From: Channa striata
Taxonomy: Eukaryota; Chordata; Actinopteri; Anabantiformes; Channidae
Direction: 5' to 3'
DNA length: 64,000 nucleotides
NCBI GenBank assembly: GCA_033026295.1
Contig: CM065174.1
Span: forward strand, 25,347,498-25,411,497
Part shown: one piece after another, positions 1 to 9,277 of the stretch
Numbering within the stretch: position 1 is the first letter of the stretch
How the letters are laid out: the number at the start of each line of letters is the position of its first letter
Program-made: the position numbers and the translations under genes
The notes under the pieces: model-generated
Told to the model about the DNA's origin: nothing
Databases searched by the model: none
The model's input: the letters and a program-made list of their open reading frames with translations, nothing else

Positions 1-108
1 AGCAAGGACATCCACGGTAAACGTTACACCCGCATCCAAACTCTCACCCCATGCACACTAGTCCCAGCCACAGTCATCTGTTCTCCTGTCCCCGAGTTAA
101 CCAACGTC
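1..108. other. Upstream intronic/repeat flank
   Basis: Proline/serine-coding style sequence continuous with the repeat-rich ORF that follows; the ORF may extend upstream of the window. No independent feature seen. Confidence 0.3.
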
Positions 109-1443
109 TTGCCTGTTTCTGTTCCTGCTGTTGCTCCTGTCCCCCGTCCTGCACCTGTTCGTCCAGCTCCTACACCACAGTCTGCCCCGGTTCCCGCGGA
201 TTCTAAGTCACAGCCCAACGACACCTCCACATTTAGGAAATCACCAGCCAGACGCCGTAAGTTCCATCACATCAGGTCTCCTAGCCCTCAAACCCCCTCT
301 GACTCAACCGCCAAGACTCACTCTCCTCCTCCAGTGCCACCGGACCTTGTTCTGGACTCCACCCAACGCCTGCAAGGCCCTATACTGTGCCAGTTGCTGT
401 TAAAACTTGGTGAGGCTATTGCGACCCCGGGAGACGTTGAGGCTCGCTGTGCGGCAGCAAGGCAGTTAGAGGGCCTTGTTGAATCCAGGCCCTGGTTGAT
501 GGATCTGCCTGGGATGCACCGGGTCATGGAGAGGGTGAGCGCCTTCAGGAGGGATATTTCTGTTCTGTTTCAACCCACTGTTCCCGAGCCAGCCAACTAC
601 TCCCCGGACCCGGAGGTTGTCGCAGAGTCCCTTAACCCCCCACCAGAACTCGCTGATGCTCCTGTTCCGGCCCTGGCCTCTGCTTACACCTCAGCCTCAC
701 GTGCACCAGGGGTCCTGCATGGCCCTGTTTCCGAGGGGGCCGTTGACAGCACCGGCCCCGCACCCATCCCTGTTTCTGGCCCTGTTTCCGAGGGGGCCGT
801 CGACAGCACCGGCCCCGCACCCATCCCTGTTTCTGGTCCTGTTTCCGAGGGGGCCGTGGAATGCACCGGCCCCGCACCCGTCCCTGTTTCTGCTCCTGTT
901 TCCGAGGGGGCCGTGGAATGCACCGGCCCCGCACCTGTTCCTGTTGCCGAGGGGGCCGTGGAATGCACCGGCCCCACACCCGTTCCTGTTTCTGCTCCTG
1001 TTTCCGAGGGGGCCGTGGAATGCACCAGTTCCGCACCCGTTCTTGTTCCCGAGCAGAGCTCAGCTGAGGCTCTCCCAGTTCCTGTGCAGGCGCCAAGGTC
1101 CCCTGCGGCTCGTCCGGCGCCTGCGGCTCGTCCGGCGCCTGTTTCGGTGCAGAGGTCTCCGGAGGGCTTCTTACGTCGACGCCGGCCTCCACCTCGACCT
1201 CCGGAGGGCTTCTCACGTCGACGCCGAGCTGGTGGTCGGTCCTGCCCGGCCCCCGGAGGGCTTCGCACGTCGCCACAGGCCTCCATCATCAGCCTGGCTC
1301 GGACCCTCCTCTGGACCCCGATGAGGGGCGTTCTGTACCCCCAGTTGAGGCTGATGAGTAAACTGGACATGGTCAGACATGGTTTTACCAGGGGCCAGAG
1401 GAATTCCAGGAATCTACAACATTTTCATGATGTGGGAGGTTAA
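109..1443 (+). CDS. Proline-rich ORF with 19-aa tandem repeats, probably transposable-element derived
   Basis: An open frame of 444 codons that I do not recognise as a host gene. Residues about 1-85 are Pro/Ser-rich. Residues about 88-155 form a compact, more globular segment (LCQLLLKLGEAIATPGDVEA ... RQLEGLVESRPWLMDLPGMH). Residues about 204-305 are tandem 57-bp/19-aa repeats of the type VSEGAVDSTGPAPIPVSGP; unit starts are at 721, 778, 835 and 892, then one unit is 12 bp shorter. The C-terminal part is Arg/Pro-rich (PPEGFSRRRR twice). The ATG at 109 may not be the true start because the frame continues upstream. It sits sense-oriented in a myo18a intron. Similar Pro-rich repetitive ORFs occur as repetitive genes in fish, so an element ORF is likelier than a host exon; that is inference. 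Confidence 0.4.
   Translation: MPVSVPAVAPVPRPAPVRPAPTPQSAPVPADSKSQPNDTSTFRKSPARRRKFHHIRSPSPQTPSDSTAKTHSPPPVPPDLVLDSTQRLQGPILCQLLLKLGEAIATPGDVEARCAAARQLEGLVESRPWLMDLPGMHRVMERVSAFRRDISVLFQPTVPEPANYSPDPEVVAESLNPPPELADAPVPALASAYTSASRAPGVLHGPVSEGAVDSTGPAPIPVSGPVSEGAVDSTGPAPIPVSGPVSEGAVECTGPAPVPVSAPVSEGAVECTGPAPVPVAEGAVECTGPTPVPVSAPVSEGAVECTSSAPVLVPEQSSAEALPVPVQAPRSPAARPAPAARPAPVSVQRSPEGFLRRRRPPPRPPEGFSRRRRAGGRSCPAPGGLRTSPQASIISLARTLLWTPMRGVLYPQLRLMSKLDMVRHGFTRGQRNSRNLQHFHDVGG
721..1050 (+). repeat. 57-bp minisatellite inside the proline-rich ORF
   Basis: Four exact-period units start at 721, 778, 835 and 892, followed by a 12-bp-shorter unit and one more full unit. The period is a multiple of three, so the frame is kept. 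The variable 19-aa motif alternates VDSTGPAPIPVSGP and VECTGPAPVPVSAP. Confidence 0.8.
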
Positions 1444-1489
1444 AGCCTCCGGTAGTAGTAGTTAGGGGCACGATGTTTTCTAACCCACA

Positions 1490-2420
1490 GGCACCCTTTT
1501 CAGGTTGAAGATGTGCTGAAGGACGCCACATGACTGTGGGACAAAGGTTTTCATTACCCTGACCTGAATGCTGCTCTCTTCTTATCCAGGATTACGTTAA
1601 TGTCTTTGGTGACCCATGACTTGTTGTTTGGGAAGCAGCGGACAGTTTTTATTAGTACACAGATATCAACACAGAAGTTGATGTAATCTGTAATACGGCT
1701 TTTCAATCCATCAATGTCCTTACCATTGATGGACAGAGTGTCCTAAAAGTCAGAATACCCCTGCAGGGCATTTGTGGCACCCTCAGACCATCTTTTAACT
1801 GTTTTGGTGGTGGGGCGCTGCCTTCGCCCCCTTGGTGGGACAATCCATATACTGTGTGAAGTTGGGGAGGATCGTGGTTAGGGTTGCATGATTGAAGTCA
1901 CCGGAGATCATAAACAGGGCGTCAGTATGTGGGGTCTAGAGTCTGGCTGTGAGTGAGTTTATGACATTACATGTGCTGTCTGCTAAGGCGGATGAAGGAA
2001 TCTAGACACCAATCAGCACGGTATGTGAGAACTCTCTAGGCACATAGTATGGACGGAGTCCCACCTCCAACAGTTCTATGCCCGGGTAACAGACTCTTGT
2101 TGTTGATGCATATGACCAGGCCCCCAACTTACCTCTTTCCACTCCCCTCTCACCACCAATCCGCCCGCACTGTGCTGAAGCCATGTCTCTTTAAAACCTC
2201 ACTACACTCTCGAAAAATATTTTCCTTCCTCACCAGTGCAGTCAACTCATCCACCTTGTTTTTCAGAGACCTCACGTTGCCCGTAATGAAAGATGGGAGA
2301 TGTTGCTTGAATTTTCTCACCCTCGCTGGCACATTTTCTTTTCCACCCCTCCACTTTTTACCATCTCTGCAACCTCTCACAGTTTTCCTCCTTATTTCAT
2401 TCAGGATGTTAAAAGTCCTA
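1490..2420 (-). mobile_element. LINE endonuclease-domain relic (Rex1/CR1-like), antisense
   Basis: Reading the minus strand from about 2380 gives LPSFITGNVRSLKNKVDELT, the typical start of an apurinic-type endonuclease domain. Broken frames then resemble (S)HTVLIGVYIPPSA, MISGDFNHA and, near 1570-1750, DYINFCVDISVLIKTVRCFP with FPNNKSWVTKDINVILDKKR, the linker before reverse transcriptase. Many stops and frameshifts; the 5' UTR and RT are absent. The clade call is by resemblance only. Confidence 0.6.
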
Positions 2421-2559
2421 ACAAAACGTACTTACATCGTCAGTTTGCTGGAGCCCAATCAGCTGTTCCCAACTGTAAACAAGTGAGCCACTTGAAGCAC
2501 AAGAAGTTCCACAGTAATAAAAACAAAGATAAAAACTCCCTCTGACCGCATGATCAGAG

Positions 2560-3590
2560 AGGGTAAGCTTTACACAATATACTCGATACTTTACCATACT
2601 AAAAACCTATAAATTAAAAGAAATACACCAAAAGAAGGAGAGCAACTGCAATAGGCTGTTGCTTGGCCTGCGCTTGCGCACAAATTTTAATACTGAATTG
2701 TCATTTAAATAATGCATTTCGAAACAGCATGACTAAACTAGATATTGAGTTGCCACTTGCTATTAAATAAATAGCAATAAATAAATAAAGTTAAATAAAG
2801 TTAAATAAAGACTGCATACAGTTATACACACGTTATGGGAAATCTGTGTATGCTTTCCTATCCTTTCCTAAGTCCATATCACTGCCAATGAAAATCAGTG
2901 GTTGAAAATGGCACGTGAATTCTTTAAAACTTTATTATTATCGTTATTATTGTTTATCATGGGCTGTTGACATGGTTTGGGCTGCTAATTACTGTACATG
3001 GGTTTTAGTGTCAGATTAGGGGGAAGCTCCTTTGCAGCCTCTCTTACCTTGATTCTGACCATAGTGACATTTCCATGCAGTTACACATGATTTGTATTTT
3101 AAATGAGTTATGCATTAGTTTTTCCTGAAGCCTAATTTTAGCACCAGCTTAAGAAAGTGTCCCTTTCTTCTCCTGAAGTAATCACAGTTCACATGTCACC
3201 GCTAAAACTGTAGGTCTAACCTAAACATGCAATTAATTTAATTATTTACTCACTTATAAAATAACACATTCTTTGTTGGCTAATTAAAAAATCTAATTGG
3301 TTCAGTAGTAAAAGCTAATAAACTGAGATACGGAGGAGAGGCCAACTTAGAATGCTGTTCTCACACTAAGAGTCTTGAAAAAGGTGGGGGTTGACAATAA
3401 CTGCAAACTGGTTGACAATAGCAGGACTAATTTTAATTCTAGCTTATTAATGTTGACTCTTTAAAAGCAGATCAATTTCACAACGGCTGTGAAATCTTTT
3501 GATAAACCTTTTTTAAAATGCTTACTTAATTTGCACACAACGGCACAATGGTGTCAGATTGATGAAACAAACAAGGGTTTTAACATGATA
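2560..3590. other. AT-rich intronic DNA, no feature recognised
   Basis: Short (TTAAATAAAG) runs near 2790-2810 and scattered AT-rich sequence. No exon of the myosin XVIIIA motor, RNA gene or clear repeat is seen. Confidence 0.5.
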
Positions 3591-3599
3591 AAAACCACA

Positions 3600-4260
3600 A
3601 AGTACAAAGTAGTCACTTAAGCAAAAACGTTTTTTTTTCTCTTTTAAATGCAAAGGAAAATGCAGAAGAGTTATGTTTTCTGGCGAACAAAGTCTGCCCA
3701 GCGAATCCTTTGAACTTAACCCTTGCAGCCACGTGCAGAGATCTGAGAAGCGGTGTGATGTGAGTCCTTTTTGGCTGATTACAAATGAGGCATGCTGCCG
3801 CATTTTGGATCATCTGCAGGGGTTTGGTCGTGCATGCCGCTAACCCCATCAACAGTGCGTTGCTATAATCAATAAGAGATAATATTAGTGCATGCGCGAT
3901 AAGTTGGGACGTGTACTCAGGGTCTGATCTTTCTGATCTTGTCGAGAGCAAGTCTACGGGACCCTGAGACTGAGGTGTGTTCCGTGAAGCTCACTTGGTC
4001 AAGGATGAAGGCCCCTCGGATTTCTGGCTGACTTAGCAGGGACAATCACTGCAGATCTAATGTTGATGCTGATGTTGCTCTGTGTCGAAGGTTTGGCTGT
4101 GAAGACTAGAAATTTAGTCTTGGAGATGTTGAGCTGAAGATGTAGTTCTCTCATCCAAGCAGAGATGTCAGAGAGACAGGCAGAGATGCGTGTTGAGACA
4201 GTAGAGTTATCTGATGGAAAGGACAGGAAGAGCAGCGTGTCGTGTGCATAGCAGTGTTAG
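3600..4260 (-). mobile_element. L2-type LINE reverse-transcriptase C-terminal relic, antisense
   Basis: Minus-strand frames read, in order from about 4250 down: a degraded YADDT-like start (CYAHDTLLFLSFPSDNSTVS), LHLQLNISKTKFLVF, SGSRRLALDKIRKIRPEY, then LIAHALILSLIDYSNALLMG, CTTKPLQMIQNAAACLICNQ and PLLRSLHVAARVKFKGF. This is the RT thumb and C-terminal region of a fish L2/CR1-group LINE. Frameshifted; not active. Confidence 0.7.
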
Positions 4261-4689
4261 AAAAAGCCATGTGAATGGATGTTATATAGCTTATAGTATA
4301 TAGTTATAGTAATATATAGCTTAGTATGTATTGAGTTTTTCTTTTTTAAGGGTATTTTTCTGAAGTAAAAGTTGAAGAAAAGGTTTAGGTCACACAATAA
4401 CAGGAGCACTTAGGTAAATGTTCCATATGTTAAAGTTGTCCTCATCAAATGACTTTCAATGAAATGCATACCTTTGAGTCTTAAAATATAGAAATCAAAG
4501 ATGTAAATCTAAAGACAGGACTAGCATTGGGAAAATTTCCAAATGGTAAATTATTGCCATTGAGAGTATGATGCTTTAAAATGACCAGTTGTTTCTCAGA
4601 ATTAACTAAAATTTTATTTGTTCATGTTCATTTTGGTCTGGTTGCTTAAATATCAACCGAGGTATCATGTTAGAATTCCTTTGTCTTTA

Positions 4690-5440
4690 CGAGAGCATGT
4701 GACTTGTCACACATTCGTGAAGACAAGTGTGCATCAAAAAATCGTTGGTTCTTCAGTGCTTCAGTGATTCACCTGAAGTCACAATGGACTGGAAATGCCT
4801 TTTAAACATTATTGCCTGAGATGCAACAGTGTAGTGCCTCAAGGAGCCAAGACAGTGGTCATAATGAACTGGATACTAGATGTCACTCTGTGTGGAAATT
4901 AGAGCTTGTGTTCTTGAAGGAGACCATTATCAGTCTTCTGGCTCTCAAGCCAACTTATTGAAGTTGTCTCCTCACAGTCTGAGGAGTCTCACATCCCTGT
5001 TGCCTCCTGAAGGTCATTTTGCAGGCTGATTGCAGCCATGAAATAGTTTCTTCAGGCATGCAGGGTCAAGTACTGCTCTTGATTCGGTGTTGTGAACCGT
5101 TGTCAGCCTCCACCAGGCCTTCAACTCACACCACCACTTTCTGAACCTGTTTCAGGCTCTGGAAATGACACTCGGAGATGTCCCCACTGCATCTGCAACT
5201 TCACGCACAATCATGCCTCTTTGCGGCTTCCCAATCGACCTGTTGAGGTCAGCATCCTGCAATATCATTAAACGTGCCATTTTCAATGCTTTCTGACCTC
5301 AAGTGAAGCTTTCAGAGCGTCAAATGAGGCCCTGTCACGTGTCACCTGTGACAGGTCAGTTGGTCCCTAATAACAAACAATCATGTCTGGAGACCATCAA
5401 ATGCCATGACGGATGAAATTTTGTTAATGACAACATTGAC
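4690..5440 (-). mobile_element. Tc1-like transposase relic, antisense
   Basis: On the minus strand, starting near 5280, the frame reads MARLMILQDADLNRSIGKPQ then RGMIVREVADAVGTSPSVIS, ending in RA. This has the shape of the N-terminal helix-turn-helix of IS630/Tc1-type transposases. The rest, down to about 4700, is full of stops. No TIRs were identified with confidence. Only the HTH portion supports the call. Confidence 0.4.
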
Positions 5441-5501
5441 TAACAACAGACCTACATGTATGAATGAATTGTGAAAAAAAACAATTTTGGTTTTATAGCT
5501 G

Positions 5502-5600
5502 AAAGTCAGAGAGGCCAGATTGAGATGGTGAAGTGGAAAAGGATGATTCGCTCTGGCGACCCCTGAATGGAAAAGCCGAAAGAGTAGAAGTAGTAGCTGA
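5502..5600 (+). mobile_element. RTE LINE 3'-tail fragment
   Basis: Carries the same 3' end as the 22.4-25.6 kb RTE copy (GTGGAAAAGGATGATTCGCT, GGCGACCCCTGAATGG, AGCCGAAAGAGTAG). An internal stretch is deleted after GATTGAGATGG. The 7-mer TAGCTGA at 5496-5502 and again at 5594-5600 may be a short target-site duplication. Confidence 0.75.
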
Positions 5601-6240
5601 TAAACACAAATTTTATATATTTTGTTTAATCTTGGTTATACTGTAAGGTAATGTTGCTGTTTTCCTTTTACAAAATACTATTGCATAGTCCATTTTTTAA
5701 CCTCACAATTTGTTTCATTCAGTATAATTTGCACTTTCTAATATTGGGGCAAGATGGCCTTAAACAAAATTCACAGGTAAATTTGTTTGAAAACGGCAGC
5801 AAACACACTTGGTGTTGATTGTTGCCTAGCAACAGGCTGCAGACAATAAAGGGCACTTAGCTGAGTGAAAGAATGAAGGAACGTGGGGATTGCTAACCCG
5901 TTAATGGGGCGATGCCCTCTCATTTGCAAAACAAAGTCTGCCTAAGGTCTGAGAAAGACTACAGAAAGTGTATTGTAGAAGTCTATGTCACTTTCCCCCA
6001 TGGATTTTAAAACTCCAGACTGTTGTGGATCAGCTGCATGAGTTTTTCCTTTCTCTCCCCCTGCACCTACACTCGTGCCACAACATGAACACACGCAGAG
6101 ACACACATGCAGACTTCTTTTATATTGTCATTATACAGTTTAAATCTGTGCACCAGACTGTAAAAATAAGTCTGCGGTAGGAGTTACCAGATTACTTTTC
6201 AGCTGCATGTATATGCGGGTTTCCCATAACCGGGATTCTT
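5601..6240. other. Intronic DNA, no feature recognised
   Basis: Unremarkable AT-rich sequence; the open frame at 5968-6180 has no recognisable motif. Confidence 0.4.
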
Positions 6241-6249
6241 TATACTTCG

Positions 6250-6460
6250 TGTACTCCGCAGTTTCAATCACACACAGTCATATGCTGATGGGGAGCTGCT
6301 ATGCAGCTAGCTTACAGTCACCAGGAGCAACTAAGTGGTGTTTCAATGTCTTGCTTAAGGAGACTTTGACATGTGACCGGAGGAGCCAACAATTGAACCA
6401 ACAACTGTAGGATTGGTGGGTGACTGCTCTACCTTCTGCGCCACAGTCATCCCACACTTC
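6250..6460 (+). repeat. Degenerate dispersed teleost repeat
   Basis: Sequence of the common fish layout GGAGCTGCTATGCAGCTAG...CAATGTCTTGCTTAAGGAGA...GAACCAACAACTGTAGGAT...CTCTACCTTCTGCGCCACAG. A related copy sits at 16296-16545. I recognise the type as a widely dispersed fish interspersed repeat but cannot name the family. Confidence 0.5.
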
Positions 6461-6826
6461 TAACTGGCATAGTTTTGCAAATGTAATTTGGTGTCACTAA
6501 AGTTTCCTAAAAATCGCATGCTTGACTACAATTAGACATCTGCATTCATAAAAGTGACAAGTGGCTAAAATGTCAGGACATTTTGAACATTTATAATCCT
6601 GGGATAATCAGTAATAGTCATCCAAATATTTATTAGTTTTTCTTCTTGACCACTAGCCTGATGAAGGTGTGATAAGCTTCTTTCCCCCCAAAAAAGATAA
6701 AACCTGTAGATGTTTGTATAGTTATGAGTTGGCAATCTATTTCAAACCAAGGCTTGTGTTGAAAGTACACCATACAGCTGCACATGCTTTGTTGACTTCA
6801 AATTGGCAATGTTTGTTTGATTAGGT

Positions 6827-7666
6827 CAGGGGTCGGCAACCTGCGTCTCTTCAGCCTCTCTGTAGCGGCTCCCTTGGCCTTGACCAAAAAAAACCGTGAA
6901 CATAAATAAAGGGTATTTCTTAATTAATTTTCATTCATATATTGTCATTATTAGTTTATTTAGTTGCACAGTTATCTTGAAGTTTGAGTTGATGCCATCT
7001 AAGTAAAAAAAAAAAAAAAATTTTTAATTTATAATTAGTCAATGAAAAAATACGTCTCATCAACATCACCAACCTTCGCCTTTAGCTGCTGCCGGCTTTT
7101 GGAGTGTGCGAACCCTGCAATAGTGAACTTGAAACAGAAGTCAAGTTTAAACAGGCAGCATTTAATTAGCTATTATTTTTCTGAAAAAAAAAACACTTTT
7201 ATTTCAGACTCCGAGCTGATGTAGGTTTTTTGTATGTTCAGGTAGTTCAGTATATTGCAGGCTGAGCAAAAAAACCCGAAGAGGACGAGAGAACAGTGAC
7301 ATGGACTTGTCAAAGACGTTTTTTATCATTTTAATTTTATATTTCTTTTTAAAGCTGCTAAGCTACAGCTACGTTTTTTATTTATATTAAAGTGGGCTAG
7401 TTTTTATTTTACTTATACACAAATATAGGAAGAACTTAAATAGGCTTCAGTTCACTGTTTAATTTATATCAAAGTAGACCTAAAAACACACACTGCACTT
7501 CTGCTGTTGTATTCAGTGGTTGTTACAGGTAAAATAAAAAAAAAAAGAAGAAAACTTTAAAAAGTTTACAAGCTTTAAAATTTTTGCGGCTCCCGACTAC
7601 CGGTATTTATTTTTGGCAAAAGAGGGGGCAAAATGGCTATTTTGACAAAAAGGTTGCAGAACCCTG
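6827..7666. mobile_element. hAT-type non-autonomous DNA transposon (840 bp)
   Basis: Left end CAGGGGTCGGCAACCTGCG and right end GGTTGCAGAACCCTG form imperfect terminal inverted repeats of the hAT type (CAGGGGTCGGCAACC / revcomp CAGGGTTCTGCAACC). They are flanked by 8-bp direct repeats GATTAGGT (6819-6826) and GGTTAGGT (7667-7674), 7 of 8 matching, as expected for hAT. The interior is AT-rich with no transposase. The element ends 57 bp before the myo18a exon at 7723. Confidence 0.75.
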
Positions 7667-7722
7667 GGTTAGGTTATTATCAGAATTGTGACTTGGTCAT
7701 AATTGTCCTTCTCTTCTGGCAG

Positions 7723-7851
7723 GTTTTTTTTAGAGCGGGAACTTTGTCCAGGTTGGAAGAGCAGCGGGATGTTCAGACCAGAAGGAACATCTCTGTGTTC
7801 CAGGCTGCCTGCAGGGGATATCTCGCTAGACAGGCCTTCAAGAAAAGGAAG
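7723..7851 (+). CDS. myo18a: myo18a exon 1 of window: motor/neck junction and IQ motif
   Basis: 43 codons (residues 1-43 of the visible product), phase 0 at both ends. Acceptor CTTCTCTTCTGGCAG, donor AAG|gtaaga. It encodes [16 protein letters not shown], the end of the converter/lever transition shared by myosins, then the IQ-like [14 protein letters not shown] expected to bind a calmodulin-type light chain. The reading frame is open upstream of the acceptor only by chance, into a hAT-type element that ends at 7666. The preceding motor exon is not found between 1 and 7722, so the upstream intron exceeds 7.7 kb. Confidence 0.93.
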
Positions 7852-8000
7852 GTAAGACTGCTACACTAGATTGGATAGGATCACTGCAACTGAAGTTTTA
7901 TTTCCTTCCATTATAGTACAGTAGATCACTGTAGCTGCTGTAGAGAAATACAGGTTGACTGTGTATAGATAAAATTTCTTGTCTTATTCCTTTCTGCAGT
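7852..8000. other. Start of myo18a intron 1
   Basis: Ordinary intron sequence after donor gtaaga; nothing else recognised. Confidence 0.5.
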
Positions 8001-8002
8001 GC

Positions 8003-8290
8003 TGTCCTTGGTTCAAATCCACCTGCCTCTGGTAGCTTTAGTGTATGTTTGTGACTTTGCATGTTCGTGTCTTTAGGTAGTCTGCTGTTCCAAAAAGTAC
8101 AAACACATGCATGTTTATTTAACTGGTAACTCTAAAATGTCCAGGTGTGAATTTAAGGGTTAATGGTTGTGCGTTTGCAGAGAAACACACAGACAACCTG
8201 TCCAGAGTGTAACTTGCCTCCCACCTAGTGACAGCTAGGATAAGCTCCAGCCCCCCGTGACCCTAAACAGGATAAGTGGTCACAGAAAAG
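8003..8290 (+). repeat. Dispersed teleost repeat (GATAAGCTCCAGCCCCCC type)
   Basis: Contains the well-known fish repeat signatures GGTTCAAATCCACCTGCC, ACTTTGCATGTTCGTGTC, GTAACTCTAAAATGTCCAGG, ACAACCTGTCCAGAGTGTA and GATAAGCTCCAGCCCCCCG in the usual order. It is diverged and lacks the front section, which is seen instead in the relic at 15568-15725. Confidence 0.65.
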
Positions 8291-9213
8291 GAATAAATTG
8301 ATGTTCTGTGGAGACACTCTAAAAGTAAAGACTAAACTTGGAGAAACCTTTTCTCAGCGTTGGCAGATAATGGATGCATGGAAAGTGTCCTCCATGTCCT
8401 GGGAAACCACAGCTTGCAGCATTCTGGAAAAGAGGAGAAAACCAATGTTGTCTGGACATCAAAGTGGTATAGGCAGGGTTTTTTCCAGGGTTTAGCAGCA
8501 CTGGAGTGTCTTCATGCTAGATGTCCGGACAACCCCAACAAAATTTCATAAGTGGCCATGACATAACTCAACTTTACACGTATTAAGTCGAAGAATGTTA
8601 CAAAAATTTAGGCTTAGTGCTCTAGACTGAACATTCACTCCTGAAACCTAAGGAATTAAAAAAGAAAATTGCTAAACTAAAATTAAAAAATATGTAAAAA
8701 TTTGACAAAGAATGAGGTTCAAAAAACTTAGTGCAACAAAGTTACATATAAAAGAGAGAAAATAATTAGACAGAGAAGAATACGGTGTATAATATATTAT
8801 TTCAACACATTATTTCAAAAGTGTTTCACAATTATTTCAACTTCTAAACTCGAACATTTTCAGATTGTTCAAAAGCAGATACAGAGTGATATAACTAACT
8901 GAAGAATTCTCCAACACATTATTTTCTTGTTATTTTCCATTAGATTTTAACCAAACTTAATAAATAATAAACGATAAAACATTATTAAATCATGTACGGT
9001 AACTTATCATTCAGGTTTTGTGAAACTTAGCATCAGTTTATGCAGATACTGAATATGTACCTAAATAGACCATTTTACTTTGTTCATCAGTTTTTGCACA
9101 CTGAGTTATTCTCAGTTAAATCTTGATAAGGAATTGACTCCTGTTGTAAGAGAATATTTATAATTTACATTTATAAATTTGAGGGCCAGTGTCTATGTTG
9201 TTTTGCATGTCAC

Positions 9214-9220
<7 letters not shown>
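8291..9220. other. Intronic DNA, no feature recognised
   Basis: AT-rich. Two short open frames on either strand at 8298-8551 have no recognisable domain and look fortuitous. Confidence 0.4.

Positions 9221-9277
<57 letters not shown>
9221..9277. repeat. (ATT)n microsatellite
   Basis: 19 perfect ATT units. The same trinucleotide is the tract in which the Helitron-like elements of the last intron are inserted. Confidence 0.95.

Noticed and set aside
617..1370. Long open frames overlapping the proline-rich ORF in other frames and on the minus strand (617-1324, 632-1276, 684-1370)
   Set aside because: Frame-preserving 57-bp repeats keep all frames open together; the plus frame from 109 is longest and contains the only non-repetitive globular segment.
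5968..6410. Candidate myosin motor exon in the upstream intron
   Set aside because: No motor motif (P-loop, switch I/II, relay, SH1) in any frame between 1 and 7722.
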